Positions 40,594 to 49,731 of a stretch of DNA of 64,000 nucleotides are shown here, piece after piece. Source of the DNA: Piscinibacter sp047600445 (lineage in GTDB: Bacteria; Pseudomonadota; Gammaproteobacteria; Burkholderiales; Burkholderiaceae_C). A program made the translations under genes and the position numbers. How positions within the stretch are numbered: position 1 is the stretch's first letter; every line of letters begins with the position of its first letter. The stretch spans positions 1,488,001 to 1,552,000 of the forward strand of contig NZ_JASGKT010000002.1 in NCBI RefSeq assembly GCF_047600445.1, given 5' to 3'. The notes under the pieces are model-generated. The model was not told the DNA's origin. It saw nothing but the letters and a program-made list of their open reading frames with translations, and ran no database searches.

Positions 40594-40950
40594 ATGAAAG
40601 AACTCGACCCCGTCATCCTGCTGGCCGTCTTCCAGGAGATGCTCGGCCCGCTGCTGTGGATGCTGCTGGCCGTCGTCGTGCTGGGCCTGGCCGCTTTTGT
40701 CGCGCTGCTCGCGCGCGAGAAGGGCCTGATGTCGCGACGCCTGGTGCGTTCGGAGGCGCTGGGCGTCGTCGGCGGCGCGCTGGCTCTGGTGCTGATGGCC
40801 AAGGTGTCTTCCTCGGGCTTCACCGATGCCGGCGGCCCGGCCGACTGGTTCCTGATCGCCCTGGTGTTCGGCGCCGGCCTGGCCGGTTCGACCATACTGG
40901 TCTATACCATCGCCGGCTGGTGGACGGCCCGCACGGCACGTGCTCATTGA
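40594..40950 (+). CDS. DUF5368-like membrane protein
   Basis: A 118-aa protein with three transmembrane segments (LLWMLLAVVVLGLAAFVALL, ALGVVGGALALVLMAK, WFLIALVFGAGLAGSTILVY). It resembles DUF5368 proteins I recall beside sulfide:quinone reductase genes. It may anchor or serve the reductase at the membrane (inference). It follows sqr by 12 bp. Confidence 0.75.
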   Translation: MKELDPVILLAVFQEMLGPLLWMLLAVVVLGLAAFVALLAREKGLMSRRLVRSEALGVVGGALALVLMAKVSSSGFTDAGGPADWFLIALVFGAGLAGSTILVYTIAGWWTARTARAH

Positions 40951-40965
40951 ACCGGAGGGAGCTTC

Positions 40966-41325
40966 ATGACGACCCACAGCTACACCGACCTGACCCAGCA
41001 GATCAGCGCCAACCTGGCCACGCTGCGAAGCGGCGTTCCGCAGGTGATGAAGGGCTTTGCCGAGATGGGCAAGGCCGCCATCGCCGACGGCGCGCTGGAC
41101 GCGAAGACCAAGGAACTGATCGCGCTGGCCATCGGCGTGGCCACGCGCTGCGACGGCTGCATCGGCTTCCACGCCAAGGCCCTGGCTCGCCTGGGCGCGA
41201 CGGCCGCCGAAGTGCACGAAACCCTGGGCGTCGCCGTCTACATGGGCGGCGGGCCTTCGGCCATGTACGCGGCCAATGCCGTGGCGGCGTTCAACGAGTT
41301 CGCGGCCGCCAGGGAATCGTCCTGA
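40966..41325 (+). CDS. AhpD-like carboxymuconolactone decarboxylase family protein
   Basis: A 119-aa AhpD-fold protein. The redox motif is RCDGCIGFHAKAL (CxxC with the nearby His), the pattern of alkylhydroperoxidase D-like thiol enzymes and not of the decarboxylase. VAVYMGGGPSAMYA follows near the C-terminus. In this operon it may handle persulfide or peroxide stress (inference). It ends 67 bp before the tRNA-His 3' end on the other strand. Confidence 0.88.
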   Translation: MTTHSYTDLTQQISANLATLRSGVPQVMKGFAEMGKAAIADGALDAKTKELIALAIGVATRCDGCIGFHAKALARLGATAAEVHETLGVAVYMGGGPSAMYAANAVAAFNEFAAARESS

Positions 41326-41359
41326 GCCCCTGATTCATCCCGAATTCTTCCCCGAGAAA

Positions 41360-41386
41360 CGAAAACGCCCGGCTGATGCCGGGCGT
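41360..41386 (-). terminator. Terminator after tRNA-His
   Basis: On the minus strand the hairpin ACGCCCGGC-ATCA-GCCGGGCGT is followed by TTTTC, 6 bp beyond the tRNA 3' end. The plus-strand side lacks a T-run. Confidence 0.8.
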
Positions 41387-41392
41387 AGAAGG

Positions 41393-41469
41393 TGGGGTGG
41401 CTGATGGGACTCGAACCCACGACGACAGGAATCACAATCCTGGACTCTACCAACTGAGCTACAGCCACC
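41393..41469 (-). tRNA. hisR: tRNA-His (anticodon GTG)
   Basis: A 77-nt tRNA with encoded CCA. GTGGCTG pairs with CAGCCAC; the extra G(-1) at 41469 pairs with the discriminator C, the identity element of tRNA-His. The anticodon loop is TTGTGAT within CAGGA/TCCTG. The T arm GGGTTCGAGTCCC is intact. Confidence 0.97.
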
Positions 41470-41509
41470 GCAGAGCCCGCCATTATAGCCAAGCGGGGCG
41501 TGGCGATGC

Positions 41510-43441
41510 TCAGTTGGCGGCTGGCGTGCTGGCGTTCTTGGCCGCGGCGGCCAGCGTCTCGGCGCGGAAGCGCTGCTTGAGCGCGGCGTAGTAGGCCTGC
41601 GCCTCGGCCTCGCCCCAGGCCTGTCCGTACTGCGCCTGCATCTGCTTGGCGTCGCCGGCGGCCGGGTCGCGGCCGGCGAGCTTGCCGATGCGCACCACCG
41701 CGTAGCCCTGCGTGCCCTGCTCTACCCCGACGACGGCCGGCAGCTTGCCGGCCGGCGCGCGCAGCGCGGCGTCGAGCACGTCGCGCGCCACGTCCTTGGG
41801 CGCGGCGCGCGACACCGTCACCGGGCTGCCGGGCATGGCCGCGTCGGGCGTCTTCTGCAGTTCGGCCAGGCGCGCCTCGCCGTCCTTGCGCGCCAGCGCC
41901 TGCGCCTGCTGCGCCGCGACCTTCTCGCGCACCAGCGTCTTCACCTCGTCGAAGGCGAGCTGGTGCGCCGGGCTGTACTGCACGATGCGGCCCGAGGCGA
42001 TCTGGTTCGCGCCGATCTCCACCGCCTCGATGTTGCGCTTGTTCTTCACCGAGTCGGCGCTGAAGATCGCCTCGAGGAACTTGGCGCTGGCCAGCGCGCC
42101 GGTGGCGCCGCTGGCCGGCGTGCGCTTCACGTCGGCGGCGCTGCGCACTTCGAGCTTGAACTTCTCGGCCGCCGGCTTGAGGCTGTCGGCCTGCTCGTAG
42201 ACCATGTTGGTGAAGTCGACCGCGGCGGCCGCGAAGCGGCTCTGCGCCTGCTGCTGCTTGGCCTCGTCCTCGATCTCGGCGCGCACCTGCTCGAAGCTCT
42301 TCTTGCCGCCGCCGCGCACGCCGGTGACCTGGATGACGTGGTAGCCGAAATCGCTCTCGACCACGCCGCTGATCTCGCCCGGCTTCAAGCCGAAGGCGGC
42401 GTCCTCGAAGGGCTTGACCATCGCGCCGCGGCCGAAGAAGTCGAGGTCGCCGCCGCGCTGCGCCGAGCCGGGGTCGTCGCTGTTCTTGCGCGCGACGTCG
42501 GCGAAGCTGCCCGGCGCCTTGCGCACCTCGGCGAGCAGGTGCTCGGCCTTGGCCCTGGCCTTGTCGCGCTCGGCGGCGGGCGCGCCCTTCTCGGCCTTGA
42601 CGAGGATGTGGCTGGCGCGGCGCTCCTCGGGCGTGGAGAAGCGCTTCTCGTTCTGTTCGTAGTACTTGCGCAGCTCTTCCTCGGGCACGCTGATGTCCTT
42701 CTTGATCGAGGCCAGGTCGAGCACCACGTACTCGATCGAGGCCTGCTCGGGCGCCTGGAACTGCGCGGCGTTCTCGGGCGCCTTGTAGTAGGCCTGCAGA
42801 TCGTCGTCGCTCGGGTTGACGCGGGCGAGGTAGCTCTTGGCGTCGAAGTGCTGCACCTGGATCTCGCGCTGCTGCAACAGCGCGTCGAAGGCGGCGTCGG
42901 CGCTGCCGGCCGTGCCGAAGGCGGTGTTGCCCACGCCGTCGAGCACCTGGCGCAGCGTGATGTCCTGGCGCATGCGCGCCTCGAACATCTCCGGCGACAT
43001 GCCTTGCGCGCCCAGCAGCGCCTTGTAGGCCTCGACGTCGAAGCTGCCGTCGGGCTTCTTCAGCGCGGCGAGCTGCGGAATGGCGAGCAGCTCGCGTTGC
43101 AGCCGCTCGTTGGTGGTGACGAGGTGCGCCTTGTCGGCCGCGGCCAGCAGCACGCGCTCGCGGATCATCGCGTCGAGCACCTGCTTCTTCATCTCCGGCG
43201 TGTCGAACAGCTTCGCGTCGACGTTGGGCATCTGGCGCCGCACGCGGTCGATCTGCTCGCGCTGCGCGGCGTTCCACTCGGCCAGCGTGATCTCGTGGCC
43301 GGCGACCTTGGCCACCGGCTCGTTCTCGCCGCCGCTGAAGCGGCTGTAGCCCTGGATGCCGAAGAACACGAACGACGGGAAGATCAGCAGCACCAGGATG
43401 AACTGCAGAAGCCGGGTGTGCTTGCGGACGAAGTCGAACAT
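41510..43441 (-). CDS. ppiD: Periplasmic folding chaperone PpiD (SurA/parvulin type)
   Basis: A 643-aa membrane-anchored chaperone. A short cytoplasmic tail and one transmembrane helix (QFILVLLIFPSFVFFGI, residues 13-29) precede a SurA-like N-terminal part, a parvulin domain (RRASHILVKAEKG, near residues 270-360, with GGDLDFFGRGAMVKPFEDAA) and a C-terminal region. It assists proteins leaving the Sec channel. It lies 117 bp downstream of the tRNA-Val gene. Confidence 0.94.
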   Translation of the reverse strand: MFDFVRKHTRLLQFILVLLIFPSFVFFGIQGYSRFSGGENEPVAKVAGHEITLAEWNAAQREQIDRVRRQMPNVDAKLFDTPEMKKQVLDAMIRERVLLAAADKAHLVTTNERLQRELLAIPQLAALKKPDGSFDVEAYKALLGAQGMSPEMFEARMRQDITLRQVLDGVGNTAFGTAGSADAAFDALLQQREIQVQHFDAKSYLARVNPSDDDLQAYYKAPENAAQFQAPEQASIEYVVLDLASIKKDISVPEEELRKYYEQNEKRFSTPEERRASHILVKAEKGAPAAERDKARAKAEHLLAEVRKAPGSFADVARKNSDDPGSAQRGGDLDFFGRGAMVKPFEDAAFGLKPGEISGVVESDFGYHVIQVTGVRGGGKKSFEQVRAEIEDEAKQQQAQSRFAAAAVDFTNMVYEQADSLKPAAEKFKLEVRSAADVKRTPASGATGALASAKFLEAIFSADSVKNKRNIEAVEIGANQIASGRIVQYSPAHQLAFDEVKTLVREKVAAQQAQALARKDGEARLAELQKTPDAAMPGSPVTVSRAAPKDVARDVLDAALRAPAGKLPAVVGVEQGTQGYAVVRIGKLAGRDPAAGDAKQMQAQYGQAWGEAEAQAYYAALKQRFRAETLAAAAKNASTPAAN

Positions 43442-43555
43442 CGGAGAAAGCCTCTGTCGAGCCGAGGGAAGTCCAGACGCGACAAAGGCGAACCGCGGTT
43501 CGCCTTCGTGTTCTGGTGTTGGCCTGGATTCTAGCGCAGGCCCCTGGCGGGGCCG

Positions 43556-43631
43556 TGGTGGGTGCTGAGGGGTTCGAACCCCCGACCTACGCCTTGTAAG
43601 GGCGCCGCTCTACCGGCTGAGCTAAGCACCC
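43556..43631 (-). tRNA. valT: tRNA-Val (anticodon TAC)
   Basis: A 76-nt tRNA with encoded CCA. The acceptor GGGTGCT pairs with AGCACCC, the discriminator is A, the D arm is AGCTCAGCCGGTAGAGC, the anticodon loop is CTTACAA, and the T arm is GGGGGTTCGAACCCC. It lies 29 bp after hupB, so both may share a transcript. Confidence 0.97.
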
Positions 43632-43660
43632 GCGCGCTGCGCAGGCTGTCAGCGCAGCGA

Positions 43661-43933
43661 TCAGTTGACGGCGTCCTTCAGGGCCTTGCCGGGGCGGAAC
43701 TTCGGCACCTTGGCGGCCTTGATCTTGATCGTGGCGCCGGTGCGGGGGTTGCGGCCGCTGCGCGCCGCGCGCTTGCTGACGCTGAAGGTTCCGAAGCCGA
43801 CCAGCGAGACGCTGCCGTTCTTCTTCAGCGTCTGCTTCACACCGCCGATCACGGCTTCCAGGGCGCGCGTGGCAGCAGCCTTGGAGATGTCCGCCTGTCG
43901 GGCGATGTGTTCGATCAATTCAGACTTGTTCAC
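43661..43933 (-). CDS. hupB: DNA-binding protein HU
   Basis: A 90-aa histone-like protein. MNKSELIEHIARQADISKAA is the usual HU-beta N-terminus and GRNPRTGATIKIKAAKVPKF the DNA-binding arm with the intercalating Pro. It bends and compacts DNA in the nucleoid. The start is a GTG at 43933 (an upstream ATG would add 20 residues without family similarity). A GAGGGGGATAT site precedes it. Confidence 0.95.
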   Translation of the reverse strand: MNKSELIEHIARQADISKAAATRALEAVIGGVKQTLKKNGSVSLVGFGTFSVSKRAARSGRNPRTGATIKIKAAKVPKFRPGKALKDAVN

Positions 43934-44076
43934 GGGATATCCCCCTCTCAAAAGTTTCTCGAACGGTGGTATTCGGTGGGTGTCTCCGGGCACTGTCTGC
44001 CCGAGGCGATCCGGCGCGGAGCATTACATGCCGCGCCCCTGGGGCTGTCAAGCGCGGAGCGCGATTCTATGTGGAT

Positions 44077-44967
44077 TCACCTCGCGCCGCGCTCGTCGCG
44101 AACCACCAGCGCGACGCCGGCCGCGGTGAGCGCCATGCCGAGCATCATCAGCGGCGTGAAGGCCTCGCCGAACAGCGCCCAGGCCATCGCGGCGGTGCAC
44201 GGCGGCACGAGGTAGAGCAGGCTCGTCACCTGCGTCGCCGCACCCCGCTGGATCAGCAGGTACAGCAGCGAGCTGCCGCCCAGCGTCAATCCGAGCACCG
44301 ACCAGGCGAGCGCGGCGATCAGCTCGGGGTGCCAGCGCATCGGCTCGGCCTCGAGCAGCGCGAACGGAACGCTGACGAGCAGCGCCGCGCCGAGCTGCAC
44401 CGCGCTGGCGGCGCGCACGTCGGCGACACGCACATGGCGCTTCTGGTACAGCGTGCCGATGGTGATGGACAGCATCGCGAAGATCGACAGCGCGAGGCTC
44501 GCGCCGCCGACCTCGCCGACGCCGAGCTTGCGCCACACCACCAGCGTGAGCCCGGCCAGGCCGAGCGCGAGGCCCAGCCACTGGCGCGGCAGCACACGAT
44601 GCTCGGCGCTGGCCGTCGCGCTGATCCAGATGGCGGTGAGCACCGGTTGCAGCCCGACCAGCAGCGCGACGGTGCCCGCGCCCATGCCGAGCTTGACCGC
44701 CGACCACACGCCACCGAGGTAGCCCGCGTGCATCAGCGCGCCGCTGACGGCCAGGTGCGGCCACTGCGCGCGCGGCGGCCACGACACGCGCGCCAGCGCC
44801 ATCCACGCCGCGAAGCACAGCACCGACAGCGCGTAGCGCACGGACAGGAAGGTCAGCGGCGGCGCGTGCGGCATCGCCAGGCGCGCGACCACGAAGCCGG
44901 TGCTCCAGATCAGCACGAAGACCCACGGCATCGCCCGCAGCAGCGGGCCCGCACTGCCCTGCGCCAC
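44077..44967 (-). CDS. EamA/DMT-family transporter
   Basis: A 296-aa inner-membrane protein with ten transmembrane helices in two EamA repeats, beginning AMPWVFVLIWSTGFVVARLA and continuing to MMLGMALTAAGVALVV. Members export metabolites such as amino acids; the substrate here is unknown. GTG 44967 lies 2 bp after the pgsA stop; an internal ATG (MPWVFVLIW) is also possible. Confidence 0.85.
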   Translation of the reverse strand: MAQGSAGPLLRAMPWVFVLIWSTGFVVARLAMPHAPPLTFLSVRYALSVLCFAAWMALARVSWPPRAQWPHLAVSGALMHAGYLGGVWSAVKLGMGAGTVALLVGLQPVLTAIWISATASAEHRVLPRQWLGLALGLAGLTLVVWRKLGVGEVGGASLALSIFAMLSITIGTLYQKRHVRVADVRAASAVQLGAALLVSVPFALLEAEPMRWHPELIAALAWSVLGLTLGGSSLLYLLIQRGAATQVTSLLYLVPPCTAAMAWALFGEAFTPLMMLGMALTAAGVALVVRDERGAR

Positions 44968-44969
44968 GC

Positions 44970-45536
44970 TCAGCGCGCCTTGGCGCGGATCTCCGGCAGC
45001 GCCTTCTGCAGGTAGTAGATCATCGACCAGATGGTGAGCACCGCGGCCACGACGATCAGCACCGTGCCCCACAGGTGCGTGTCGATCACGCCGAGCACGT
45101 GGCCGTCGTAGAGCAGGAACGGGATCGCCACCATCTGCACCGCGGTCTTGACCTTGCCGACCATGTGCACCGCCACGCTGCGCGACGCGCCGATCTGCGC
45201 CATCCACTCGCGCAGCGCCGAGATCGCGATCTCGCGGCCGATGATCACCAGCGCCACCAGCGCATGCAGCCGGTTCAGGTGCACCAGCACCAGCAGCGCG
45301 GCGCAGACGAGGAACTTGTCGGCCACCGGGTCGAGGAAGGCGCCGAACGACGAGGTCATGTTCAGCCGGCGCGCCAGGTAGCCGTCGAGCCAGTCGGTCA
45401 GCGCGACGACGACGAACAGCACGGTCGCCAGCAGGTTCTGGAAACCGGGCTCGAGGTTCAGGTAGAACAGCCCGACGATCAGCGGGATCGCGACGATGCG
45501 AGCCCAGGTCAGCAGGGTCGGCAGGTTGAAGAACAT
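44970..45536 (-). CDS. pgsA: CDP-diacylglycerol-glycerol-3-phosphate 3-phosphatidyltransferase
   Basis: A 188-aa membrane enzyme making phosphatidylglycerol phosphate, the first committed step to acidic phospholipids. The CDP-alcohol motif D-G-x2-A-R-x8-G-x3-D-x3-D is seen as TDWLDGYLARRL through FGAFLDPVADKFLV. Four to five transmembrane helices are visible. It is followed closely by a DMT transporter. Confidence 0.95.
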   Translation of the reverse strand: MFFNLPTLLTWARIVAIPLIVGLFYLNLEPGFQNLLATVLFVVVALTDWLDGYLARRLNMTSSFGAFLDPVADKFLVCAALLVLVHLNRLHALVALVIIGREIAISALREWMAQIGASRSVAVHMVGKVKTAVQMVAIPFLLYDGHVLGVIDTHLWGTVLIVVAAVLTIWSMIYYLQKALPEIRAKAR

Positions 45537-45567
45537 CGGCGCATTGTGCCGAAGTTCGAACCCGACC

Positions 45568-46077
45568 CTAGAGCTGGCCTTCGGTCAGCGTGTCGAGCTG
45601 GAACTGGCCGCTCTTGTCCATCAGCCAGGTGTCGATGTACTTCATCCGGCCGATGCGCGCCGGCGCGGGCAGCGGCGAGGCCTTGCGGATCATCTCGCGC
45701 ACGCGCGCCGTGACCTCGGGCGCGTGGCTGGGCGCGCGCAGCATGCGCACGTCGCGCACGTTGCCGTTGGCGTCCAGCTCGGTCTCGACGACGGCGATGG
45801 CGTACAGCAGCGGCGGCAGCTTGCCCTTGTAGATGCTGTCCGGGTACGCGGCGTAGATCGCGCGCGCGGCGTCCTGGCGGTAGGCGCGCTCGTTGGTGGC
45901 GGCGGAGACGCGCTTGTTGGCCGGCGCCGGCGGCGTGGCCGGCGCGCGCGCCACCGGGGTGCGCGGCGTCGGTGCCGGCGGCGGCTCGGTGCTGCAGCCG
46001 GCCAGCCAGGCGAAGCCGGCCAGGGTTGCCAGCGCGAGGCCGGCGCGGGTGCGGGTAAGAGTGTCAGTGCAAGGCAC
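45568..46077 (-). CDS. Lipoprotein with TonB-like C-terminal domain
   Basis: A 169-aa protein. A signal peptide with lipobox LAGC and a Pro/Ala-rich linker precede a domain of about 100 residues (YAAYPDSIYKGKLPPLLYAI, VVETELDANGNVRDVRMLRA) resembling the TonB C-terminus, a fold that contacts outer-membrane proteins or peptidoglycan. The assignment is by pattern only. GTG 46077 overlaps the uvrC stop by 14 bp; it is chosen because it begins the signal peptide. Confidence 0.72.
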   Translation of the reverse strand: MPCTDTLTRTRAGLALATLAGFAWLAGCSTEPPPAPTPRTPVARAPATPPAPANKRVSAATNERAYRQDAARAIYAAYPDSIYKGKLPPLLYAIAVVETELDANGNVRDVRMLRAPSHAPEVTARVREMIRKASPLPAPARIGRMKYIDTWLMDKSGQFQLDTLTEGQL

Positions 46078-47983
46078 GATAGATCTCCTCTGCGAGTTCC
46101 TTCGATATTCCGTCCACGCTGGCGAGGTCGTCAACGCTGGCCTGCCCGACGCCGCGCACGCCGCCGAAGCGTTGCAGCAATCTTGCACGCTTGCGTGGCC
46201 CGACGCCGGGGATCTCCTCCAGCCGACTGCCGCCGGTGCGCACGCTGGCGCGCCGCGCGCGCATGCCGGTGATCGCGAAGCGGTGCGCCTCGTCGCGGAT
46301 CTGCGCCACCAGCATCAGCGCCGCCGAGTCGCGCCCGAGGTACACCTTGGGCCGGCCGTCGGCGAACACCAGTTCCTCCAGCCCGACCTTGCGGCCTTCG
46401 CCCTTCTCGACGCCGACGATCAGGCCGAGGTCGATGCCGAGCTCCTCGAACACCTCGCGCGCCATCGCCACCTGGCCTCGGCCGCCGTCGACCAGCACCA
46501 GGTCGGGCAGGCGCGCCGCGCCGCTGCTCGCCGCTTCGGCCAGCTTGGCGTAGCGGCGCGTCAGCACCTGGCGCATCGCGGCGTAGTCGTCGCCGCCGGT
46601 GATGCCTTCGATGTTGTAGCGGCGGTACTGCGCGTTCTGCATGCGGTGGTTTTCGAACACCACGCACGATGCCTGCGTCGCCTCGCCGGCCGTGTGGCTG
46701 ATGTCGAAACACTCGATGCGAAAGGTGTCGAGATCGTCGGCCGCGAGGTCGAGCGCGTCGACCAGCGCGCGTGTGCGCGCCTTCTGCGAGCCCTCCTCGG
46801 CCAGCAACTGCGCCAGCTTGAGCTGCGCGCCCTGGATGCACATGTCGAGCCAGGCGCGGCGCGCCTCGCGCGGCTGGTGCTGGGCCGTCACGCGCACGCC
46901 TGCCTGCGCCGACAGCGCCTCGATCAGCGACTTGTCGACCGGGTGGCTGGTGAGCAGCAGCGGCGGCACCGGCGCGTCGAGGTAGTGCTGGGCGATGAAG
47001 GCTTCGAGCACCTGCACCTCGGGCGAAGTGCGCGTCGCATCCCCGCCGCCCTCTTCGTCATCGTCGGCGGCCAGCGTGCCCTCCTCCACGTGCGCCGGGA
47101 AGTACGGCCTGTCGCCGAGATGCCGCCCGCCGCGCACCATCGCGAGGTTCACGCAGGCCTTGCCGCCTTCGACGCGCACCGCCAGCACGTCGGCGTCCTT
47201 GGTGCTGACACCGCTGTTGTCTTCCACCGCCTGGCGGTGCAGCACGCGCGACAGCGCGCCGATCTGGTCGCGCAGCTCGGCCGCCTTCTCGAATTGCAGC
47301 GCGTCGGCGTGCGCCATCATCTGCGCCTGCAGGGCGTCGAGCGTCTCTTGCTCACCGCCGAGCAGGAAGCGCTCGGCGTTGGCGACGTCGCGTGCATAGT
47401 CGCGCTCGTCGATCATCCTCACGCACGGCGCCGAGCAGCGCTTGATCTGGTAGAGCAGGCAGGGCCGCGTGCGGTTGGCGAACACGGTGTCCTCGCAGGT
47501 GCGCAGCCGGAACACCTTCTGCAACAACTGGATCGACTCCTTCACCGCCCAGGCGCTGGGGTACGGGCCGAAGTAGCGGTGCTTCTGGTCGACCGCGCCG
47601 CGGTAGTAGGCGATGCGCGGGAAGGTGCCGGCGACGATCTTCAGGTAGGGGTAGCTCTTGTCGTCGCGGAAGAGGATGTTGTAGCGCGGCGCGAGCGCCT
47701 TGATCAGGTTGTTCTCGAGCAGCAGCGCCTCGGCCTCCGAGCGCACCACGGTGGTCTCGATGCGCGCGATCTTGCCGACCATGTGGCCGATGCGCGTGCC
47801 GCCGTGGTTCTTGTGGAAGTAGCTCGAGACGCGCTTCTTCAGGTCGCGCGCCTTGCCCACGTACAGCACGCCGCCCTGCGCATCGAAGTAGCGGTAGACG
47901 CCCGGGCGGCCCGGCAGCGCGGCCACTTCGTCGAGCAGGCGCGCCCAGGCGGCGTCTCGGTCCGGCTCGATGGGCGTGTTCAT
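46064..47983 (-). CDS. uvrC: Excinuclease ABC subunit C
   Basis: A 639-aa nucleotide-excision repair nuclease that makes the incisions on both sides of a lesion. The GIY-YIG domain is at residues 24-60 (GVYRYFDAQGGVLYVGKARD), the UVR motif near 205-240, the RNase H-like domain with DISHTAGE and LVLVDGGRGQ, and a C-terminal tandem HhH (IPGVGPRKRARLLQRFGGVR). Length and domain order are standard. Confidence 0.97.
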   Translation of the reverse strand: MNTPIEPDRDAAWARLLDEVAALPGRPGVYRYFDAQGGVLYVGKARDLKKRVSSYFHKNHGGTRIGHMVGKIARIETTVVRSEAEALLLENNLIKALAPRYNILFRDDKSYPYLKIVAGTFPRIAYYRGAVDQKHRYFGPYPSAWAVKESIQLLQKVFRLRTCEDTVFANRTRPCLLYQIKRCSAPCVRMIDERDYARDVANAERFLLGGEQETLDALQAQMMAHADALQFEKAAELRDQIGALSRVLHRQAVEDNSGVSTKDADVLAVRVEGGKACVNLAMVRGGRHLGDRPYFPAHVEEGTLAADDDEEGGGDATRTSPEVQVLEAFIAQHYLDAPVPPLLLTSHPVDKSLIEALSAQAGVRVTAQHQPREARRAWLDMCIQGAQLKLAQLLAEEGSQKARTRALVDALDLAADDLDTFRIECFDISHTAGEATQASCVVFENHRMQNAQYRRYNIEGITGGDDYAAMRQVLTRRYAKLAEAASSGAARLPDLVLVDGGRGQVAMAREVFEELGIDLGLIVGVEKGEGRKVGLEELVFADGRPKVYLGRDSAALMLVAQIRDEAHRFAITGMRARRASVRTGGSRLEEIPGVGPRKRARLLQRFGGVRGVGQASVDDLASVDGISKELAEEIYRALH

Positions 47984-48028
47984 CGCGGCGGATTATCGGC
48001 TCGGACACCGGCCCGGATAATCGCCCGC

Positions 48029-49075
48029 ATGCCGCACTGCGACCTGTTCTGCCGCGTGATCGACAACCACGGCGACCTCGGCGTGTGCTGGCGCCTGGCC
48101 GCCGATCTCGCGGCGCGCGGCCGGCGCGTGCGGCTGTGGGTCGACGATGCGCAAGCACTGGCCTGGATGGCGCCGCAAGGCGCGGCCGGCGTCGAACCGC
48201 GCGCCTGGGACGAGGCGGATGCGCAGGCCGCGCCGGGCGAGGTGGTGATCGAAGCCTTCGGCTGCGAGCTGCCGCCGCGCTTCGCCGAGCGCATGGCGGC
48301 GCGCGCGCCGGCGCCGCTGTGGATCAACCTCGAATACCTGAGCGCGGAAGCCTACGTCGAGCGCAGCCACCGCCTGCCCTCGCCGCAGCGCAACGGCCTG
48401 ACCAAGTGGTTCTTCTACCCCGGCTTCGGCGAGCGCACCGGCGGACTGCTGCGCGAGCCCGGCCTGCTCGCGCGGCGCGAGGCTTTCGACGCGGCGGCGT
48501 GGCTGGCCCCGCGCGGCCTCGCTCGCCGCGACGGCGAACGCCTCGTCAGCCTGTTCTGCTACGACAACGCCGCGCTGCCGGCGCTGCTGGATCGACTCGC
48601 CGCCGCGCCGACGCTGCTGCTGCTCACCGCCGGCCATGCGGCGCGGCAGGTGCGCGCCGCGCTGGGCGATGCGCTCGCGCTCGGCGCGCTGCGCGCCGTC
48701 GAACTGCCCTACCTGACGCAGACCGACTTCGACCGCCTGCTGTGGGCCTGCGACCTGAACTTCGTGCGCGGCGAAGACTCGGCGGTGCGCGCGATGTGGG
48801 CCGGCTCGCCCTTCGTCTGGCAGTTCTACCCGCAGTCCGACGGCGCGCACCACGCCAAGCGCGAAGCTTTTCTCGACCGCTTCCTCGCCGGCGCGCCCGA
48901 GGATTGGGCGGCGCCGTGCCGCGCGTTCTGGCGCGCCTGGAACGGCGCCGGCGCGCTGCCGGCCTGGCCCGCCATGCCGGCCTGGCGTGCGCAGACGCTG
49001 ACTTGGCGCAACACGCTGGCCGCCCGGCCCGACCTCGCCAGCCAGCTCCTCGGTTTCGTGGCCGAAAAGCGCTAA
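48029..49075 (+). CDS. earP: EF-P arginine rhamnosyltransferase EarP
   Basis: A 348-aa GT-B-like glycosyltransferase (formerly DUF2331) that transfers rhamnose from dTDP-rhamnose to Arg32 of EF-P. Family motifs are CDLFCRVIDNHGDLGVCWRL at the N-terminus, WINLEYLSAEAYVE, and the C-terminal FVRGEDSAVRAMWAGSPFVW with HHAKREAFL. It lies 34 bp before efp, the conserved pair in organisms using Arg rhamnosylation. Divergent from uvrC with 45 bp between. Confidence 0.95.
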   Translation: MPHCDLFCRVIDNHGDLGVCWRLAADLAARGRRVRLWVDDAQALAWMAPQGAAGVEPRAWDEADAQAAPGEVVIEAFGCELPPRFAERMAARAPAPLWINLEYLSAEAYVERSHRLPSPQRNGLTKWFFYPGFGERTGGLLREPGLLARREAFDAAAWLAPRGLARRDGERLVSLFCYDNAALPALLDRLAAAPTLLLLTAGHAARQVRAALGDALALGALRAVELPYLTQTDFDRLLWACDLNFVRGEDSAVRAMWAGSPFVWQFYPQSDGAHHAKREAFLDRFLAGAPEDWAAPCRAFWRAWNGAGALPAWPAMPAWRAQTLTWRNTLAARPDLASQLLGFVAEKR

Positions 49076-49109
49076 AATCGCAGGCTTTTCGCCAGACGGG
49101 CAAGTCACC

Positions 49110-49664
49110 ATGAAGATCGCTCAGGAAATCCGCGCCGGCAACGTGATCATGCAAGGCAAGGATCCGATGGTCGTGCTCAAGACCGAGTACAGCCGCGGGG
49201 GCCGCAACGCCGCCACCGTGCGCATGAAGCTGAAGAACCTGCTCAACAGCTCGGGCACGGAAGTCGTCTTCAAGGCCGACGACAAGATGGACCAGATCGT
49301 GCTCGACAAGAAGGAGTGCACCTACTCCTACTTCGCCGACCCGATGTACGTGTTCATGGACGCCGACTACAACCAGTTCGAGGTCGAGGCCGAGAACATG
49401 GGCGACGCGATCAGCTACCTGGAAGACGGCATGGCCGTCGAGGTGGTGTTCTACGACGGCAAGGCGATCTCGGTCGAGCTGCCCACCAGCGTGGTGCGCG
49501 AGATCGAGACCGAGCCCGCCGTCAAGGGCGACACCTCGGGCAAGGTGATGAAGCCGGCGCGCCTGGTCGGCACCGGCTTCGAGATCTCGGTGCCGCTGTT
49601 CGTCGAGAACGGCGACAAGATCGAGATCGACACCCGCACGCACGAATACCGCAAGCGCGTCTGA
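49110..49664 (+). CDS. efp: Elongation factor P (Arg32 type)
   Basis: A 184-aa EF-P that relieves ribosome stalling at polyproline. The modified residue is Arg32 in KTEYSRGGRNAATVRMK, matching the neighbouring EarP rather than the Lys34 of EpmA systems. Three OB-like domains are complete (KL-rich first domain, VVFYDGKAISVELPTSVV, and the C-terminal NGDKIEIDTRTHEYRKR). A strong terminator follows. Confidence 0.97.
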   Translation: MKIAQEIRAGNVIMQGKDPMVVLKTEYSRGGRNAATVRMKLKNLLNSSGTEVVFKADDKMDQIVLDKKECTYSYFADPMYVFMDADYNQFEVEAENMGDAISYLEDGMAVEVVFYDGKAISVELPTSVVREIETEPAVKGDTSGKVMKPARLVGTGFEISVPLFVENGDKIEIDTRTHEYRKRV

Positions 49665-49687
49665 CGCCTATCGGCGGGACGGACGGC

Positions 49688-49715
49688 GGGCGCCCTTTGG
49701 GCGCCCTTTCTTTTT
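49688..49715 (+). terminator. Terminator after efp
   Basis: A perfect 8-bp stem GGGCGCCC-TTT-GGGCGCCC followed by TTTCTTTTT, 24 bp after the efp stop. It separates earP-efp from the next gene. Confidence 0.93.
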
Positions 49716-49731
49716 GTAGTCCACTCCTGGC

